Part shown: in pieces, positions 62,360 to 64,000 of the stretch | Numbering within the stretch: position 1 is the stretch's first letter | Layout of the letters: the number at the start of each line of letters is the position of its first letter | NCBI GenBank assembly: GCA_036676235.1 | Contig: JAKFDI010000010.1 | Span: 124,001 to 188,000 of the forward strand | DNA: 64,000 nt | Reading direction: 5' to 3' | Source: JAKFDI01 sp036676235 | GTDB lineage: Bacteria; Pseudomonadota; Gammaproteobacteria; Burkholderiales; Burkholderiaceae_C | Position numbers and translations under genes: made by a program | Notes under the pieces: generated by a model | Database searches by the model: none | What the model was told of the DNA's origin: nothing | Seen by the model: only the letters and a program-made list of their open reading frames with translations

Positions 62360-63637
62360 TCAGGTGACGGCGGCGCGCTGGTTGAAACGCTCTTCGCGCC
62401 ATTCACCTGTATGCAGTACCTGCCGCAGGTGCTCGACGGCATCCCAGACGTCGACGTGGCGCAAGTACAGCGGCGTGAAGCCGAAGCGCAGGATGCCCGG
62501 CTCGCGAAAGTCGCCCACCACGCCGCGCGCGATGAGCGCCTGCACGATGGCGTAGCCGCCTTCGTCGCGCAGGAAGCTGACCTGGCTTCCGCGTGCTGCC
62601 GGCTCGCGCGGGGTCTGCAGCGTCAGGCCTTGGCCGGCGCAGCGCGACTCGACGAGTTCGATGAACAGCTCGGTGAGTGCGAGCGACTTGTCGCGCAGCG
62701 CGGCCATCCCGCCCAGCGGCTCGGTGGCCAGCAGCGTGTCGACGCCGCATTCCAGCGCCGCCAGCGCGATCGGCGAGGGCGTGCCGCAGACGAAGCGGGC
62801 GACACCCGCGGCCGGCCGATAGCCGGGGCTGAACTCGAACGGCGTCGCATGGCCCAGCCAGCCCGACAGCGGCTGCCACAACTGCTCGGCATCCATGCGA
62901 GCCGCATGCCGCGGGTGCAGCCACAGGAACGCCGGCGCGCCGGGGCCGCCGTTGAGGTACTTGTAGCCGCAGCCGATGGCGAAATCGGCATCGCTGCCGT
63001 TGAGATCGACAGGCACTGCGCCGGCCGAATGCGCCAGATCCCACACCGCCAGCGCGCCGGCCGCATGAGCTGCCGCCGTCGTCTCGGCCATCGGGTGCAT
63101 GCGGCCGCTGCGGTAGTTGATCTGCGTGAGCAGCAGCACGGCGATCGAATCGTCCAGTCGCGCGGTGATGTCGTCCGCGCCCACCAGGCGCAACTCGAGG
63201 CCGTGCTGCCGTGCCAGGCTTTCGGCGATGTAGAGATCGGTCGGAAAGTTGTCGCGCTCCGAGACGATGATCCGCCGACCGGGCGAATCGGCGGCGGCGA
63301 AGGCGAGCGCGACGCTGAGCACCTTGTACAGATTGAGCGAGGTCGAATCGGCCGCCACCACCTCGCCCGGCCCGGCACCGATGAGGCGCGCGATCTTGTC
63401 GCCCACGCGCTGCGGCTGCGAGATCCAGCCGGCCTTGTTCCAGCTCTGGATCAGGTCGTCGCCCCATTCGCGATTGATGACCTCCTGCACCCGCGCCGCG
63501 GTGGCGCGCGGCAGCACGCCGAGCGAATTGCCGTCGAGGTAGATGCTGCCCGGCGGCAGGGCGAACTGGTCGCGCAGCGGGGCGAGCGCGTCGCGTGCGT
63601 CGAGCGCCGCGCAGGCGTCGCGTGACATCGGTTTCAT
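62360..63637 (-). CDS. kynU: kynureninase
   Basis: The product has 425 residues. Motifs are YLDGNSLGVLPRA, EVINREWGDDLIQSW, VWDLAHSAGAVPVDL and the PLP-lysine site GCGYKYLNGGPGAPAF. It cleaves kynurenine to anthranilate and alanine. The ATG at 63637 overlaps the formamidase stop (ATGA). The anthranilate formed could feed the CoA-dependent operon at 35398-42167. Confidence 0.95.
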   Translation of the reverse strand: MKPMSRDACAALDARDALAPLRDQFALPPGSIYLDGNSLGVLPRATAARVQEVINREWGDDLIQSWNKAGWISQPQRVGDKIARLIGAGPGEVVAADSTSLNLYKVLSVALAFAAADSPGRRIIVSERDNFPTDLYIAESLARQHGLELRLVGADDITARLDDSIAVLLLTQINYRSGRMHPMAETTAAAHAAGALAVWDLAHSAGAVPVDLNGSDADFAIGCGYKYLNGGPGAPAFLWLHPRHAARMDAEQLWQPLSGWLGHATPFEFSPGYRPAAGVARFVCGTPSPIALAALECGVDTLLATEPLGGMAALRDKSLALTELFIELVESRCAGQGLTLQTPREPAARGSQVSFLRDEGGYAIVQALIARGVVGDFREPGILRFGFTPLYLRHVDVWDAVEHLRQVLHTGEWREERFNQRAAVT

Positions 63638-64000
63638 CGCGCCTGACCTTCCTTCGCATCGAGATGATGGGCGAGCCAGCGGCACAGCGGGCTGTCCGCC
63701 GTCTCGAAGCCGTGGATCGCCGAAAAGTGGTCCGCACTCGGCACGGCGGCGAGTTCCGAACGATTGCCGGCGCCCTGCCAAGCGGTGTGGAAGACGGCCG
63801 ACTGGCGCGCGAACTCGGCCGTCTCGGCGCTGCCCCAGGTGATCCACAGCGGCGTAGTACAGCGCCGCACGAGGTGGGCCGGCGAGTTGCGCGCGATCAC
63901 GCCGTCGTCGAGCCGGATCACGGGCTGCAGGTAGCTGTGGCGCAGGGGTTCGAGTTCGTACAGCCCGCTGACCAGCAGCCCGGCGGCCAGCGGATCGTCG
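63634..64000 (-). CDS. alpha/beta-hydrolase arylformamidase, 5' truncated by the window edge
   Basis: The frame is open to the window end, so the N-terminal half with the nucleophile is missing. The visible part reads SGLYELEPLRHSYLQPVIRL, then PLWITWGSAETAEFARQS with an acidic residue and PSADHFSAI with the likely catalytic His. This matches alpha/beta-hydrolase-type N-formylkynurenine formamidase, not the metal-dependent KynB fold. It is the first of the three kyn genes visible and is coupled to kynU by an overlap. Confidence 0.82.
   Translation of the reverse strand, partial: DDPLAAGLLVSGLYELEPLRHSYLQPVIRLDDGVIARNSPAHLVRRCTTPLWITWGSAETAEFARQSAVFHTAWQGAGNRSELAAVPSADHFSAIHGFETADSPLCRWLAHHLDAKEGQAR

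Overview
The window is 64 kb of GC-rich, gene-dense DNA, most likely from a betaproteobacterium of the order Burkholderiales (Rubrivivax/Methylibium/Comamonadaceae type). The housekeeping order yebC-purD-hemF-nadD-rsfS-rlmH-maf-rng, the exosortase-A-type exopolysaccharide genes and three families of short palindromic intergenic repeats all point there. This placement is inferred from gene content only. I see no rRNA, tRNA, CRISPR array, insertion sequence or prophage, and no gene-free stretch over 300 bases.

Bases 1-31419 are one large surface-polysaccharide locus of the XrtA (exosortase A)/PEP-CTERM type. The left edge holds a truncated adenylation enzyme and an acyl-CoA dehydrogenase. Next come minus-strand genes for an asparagine-synthetase-like amidoligase without a glutaminase half, an exported beta-helix protein and an O-antigen-ligase-like membrane protein, then two plus-strand Tat-type exported proteins. 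A long minus-strand operon (22680 down to 11326) encodes an acyl carrier protein, the two exosortase-A-associated hydrolases, a TPR protein, a DegT aminotransferase, a GNAT/FemAB-like acyltransferase, three glycosyltransferases, two methyltransferases and a Wzx-type flippase. Facing it are the exosortase-A-associated acyl-CoA ligase, the PLP decarboxylase and a second O-antigen-ligase paralogue. The block ends with a PEP-CTERM protein behind a likely sigma-54 promoter and with the TPR protein PrsT. The exosortase itself is not in the window.

Bases 31517-35202 hold a NhaR-like LysR regulator divergent from a TerC-family membrane gene, a Bax-inhibitor-1/YccA protein, a small membrane protein and an exported pentapeptide-repeat protein. 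Bases 35398-42167 are a catabolic operon: a two-domain flavin monooxygenase/old-yellow-enzyme protein, SDR, MarR regulator, enoyl-CoA hydratase, RidA and a benzoate/2-aminobenzoate-CoA ligase. It fits aerobic anthranilate breakdown through CoA thioesters. At the right edge a kynurenine operon (formamidase, kynU, kynA) would make anthranilate from tryptophan, so the two loci together could form one route.

Between them lie glnS, with an unusual insertion of about 95 residues; a His-rich exported protein; an MgtC/SapB protein; a LytS/LytTR-type two-component locus with an alpha/beta hydrolase between kinase and regulator; an M14 peptidase lipoprotein; a HerA/YjgR-like ATPase with a repeat-derived in-frame insertion; and the housekeeping block, in which rsfS carries a histone-H1-like tail. 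A small VapBC-type toxin-antitoxin pair separates rng from the kynurenine operon.
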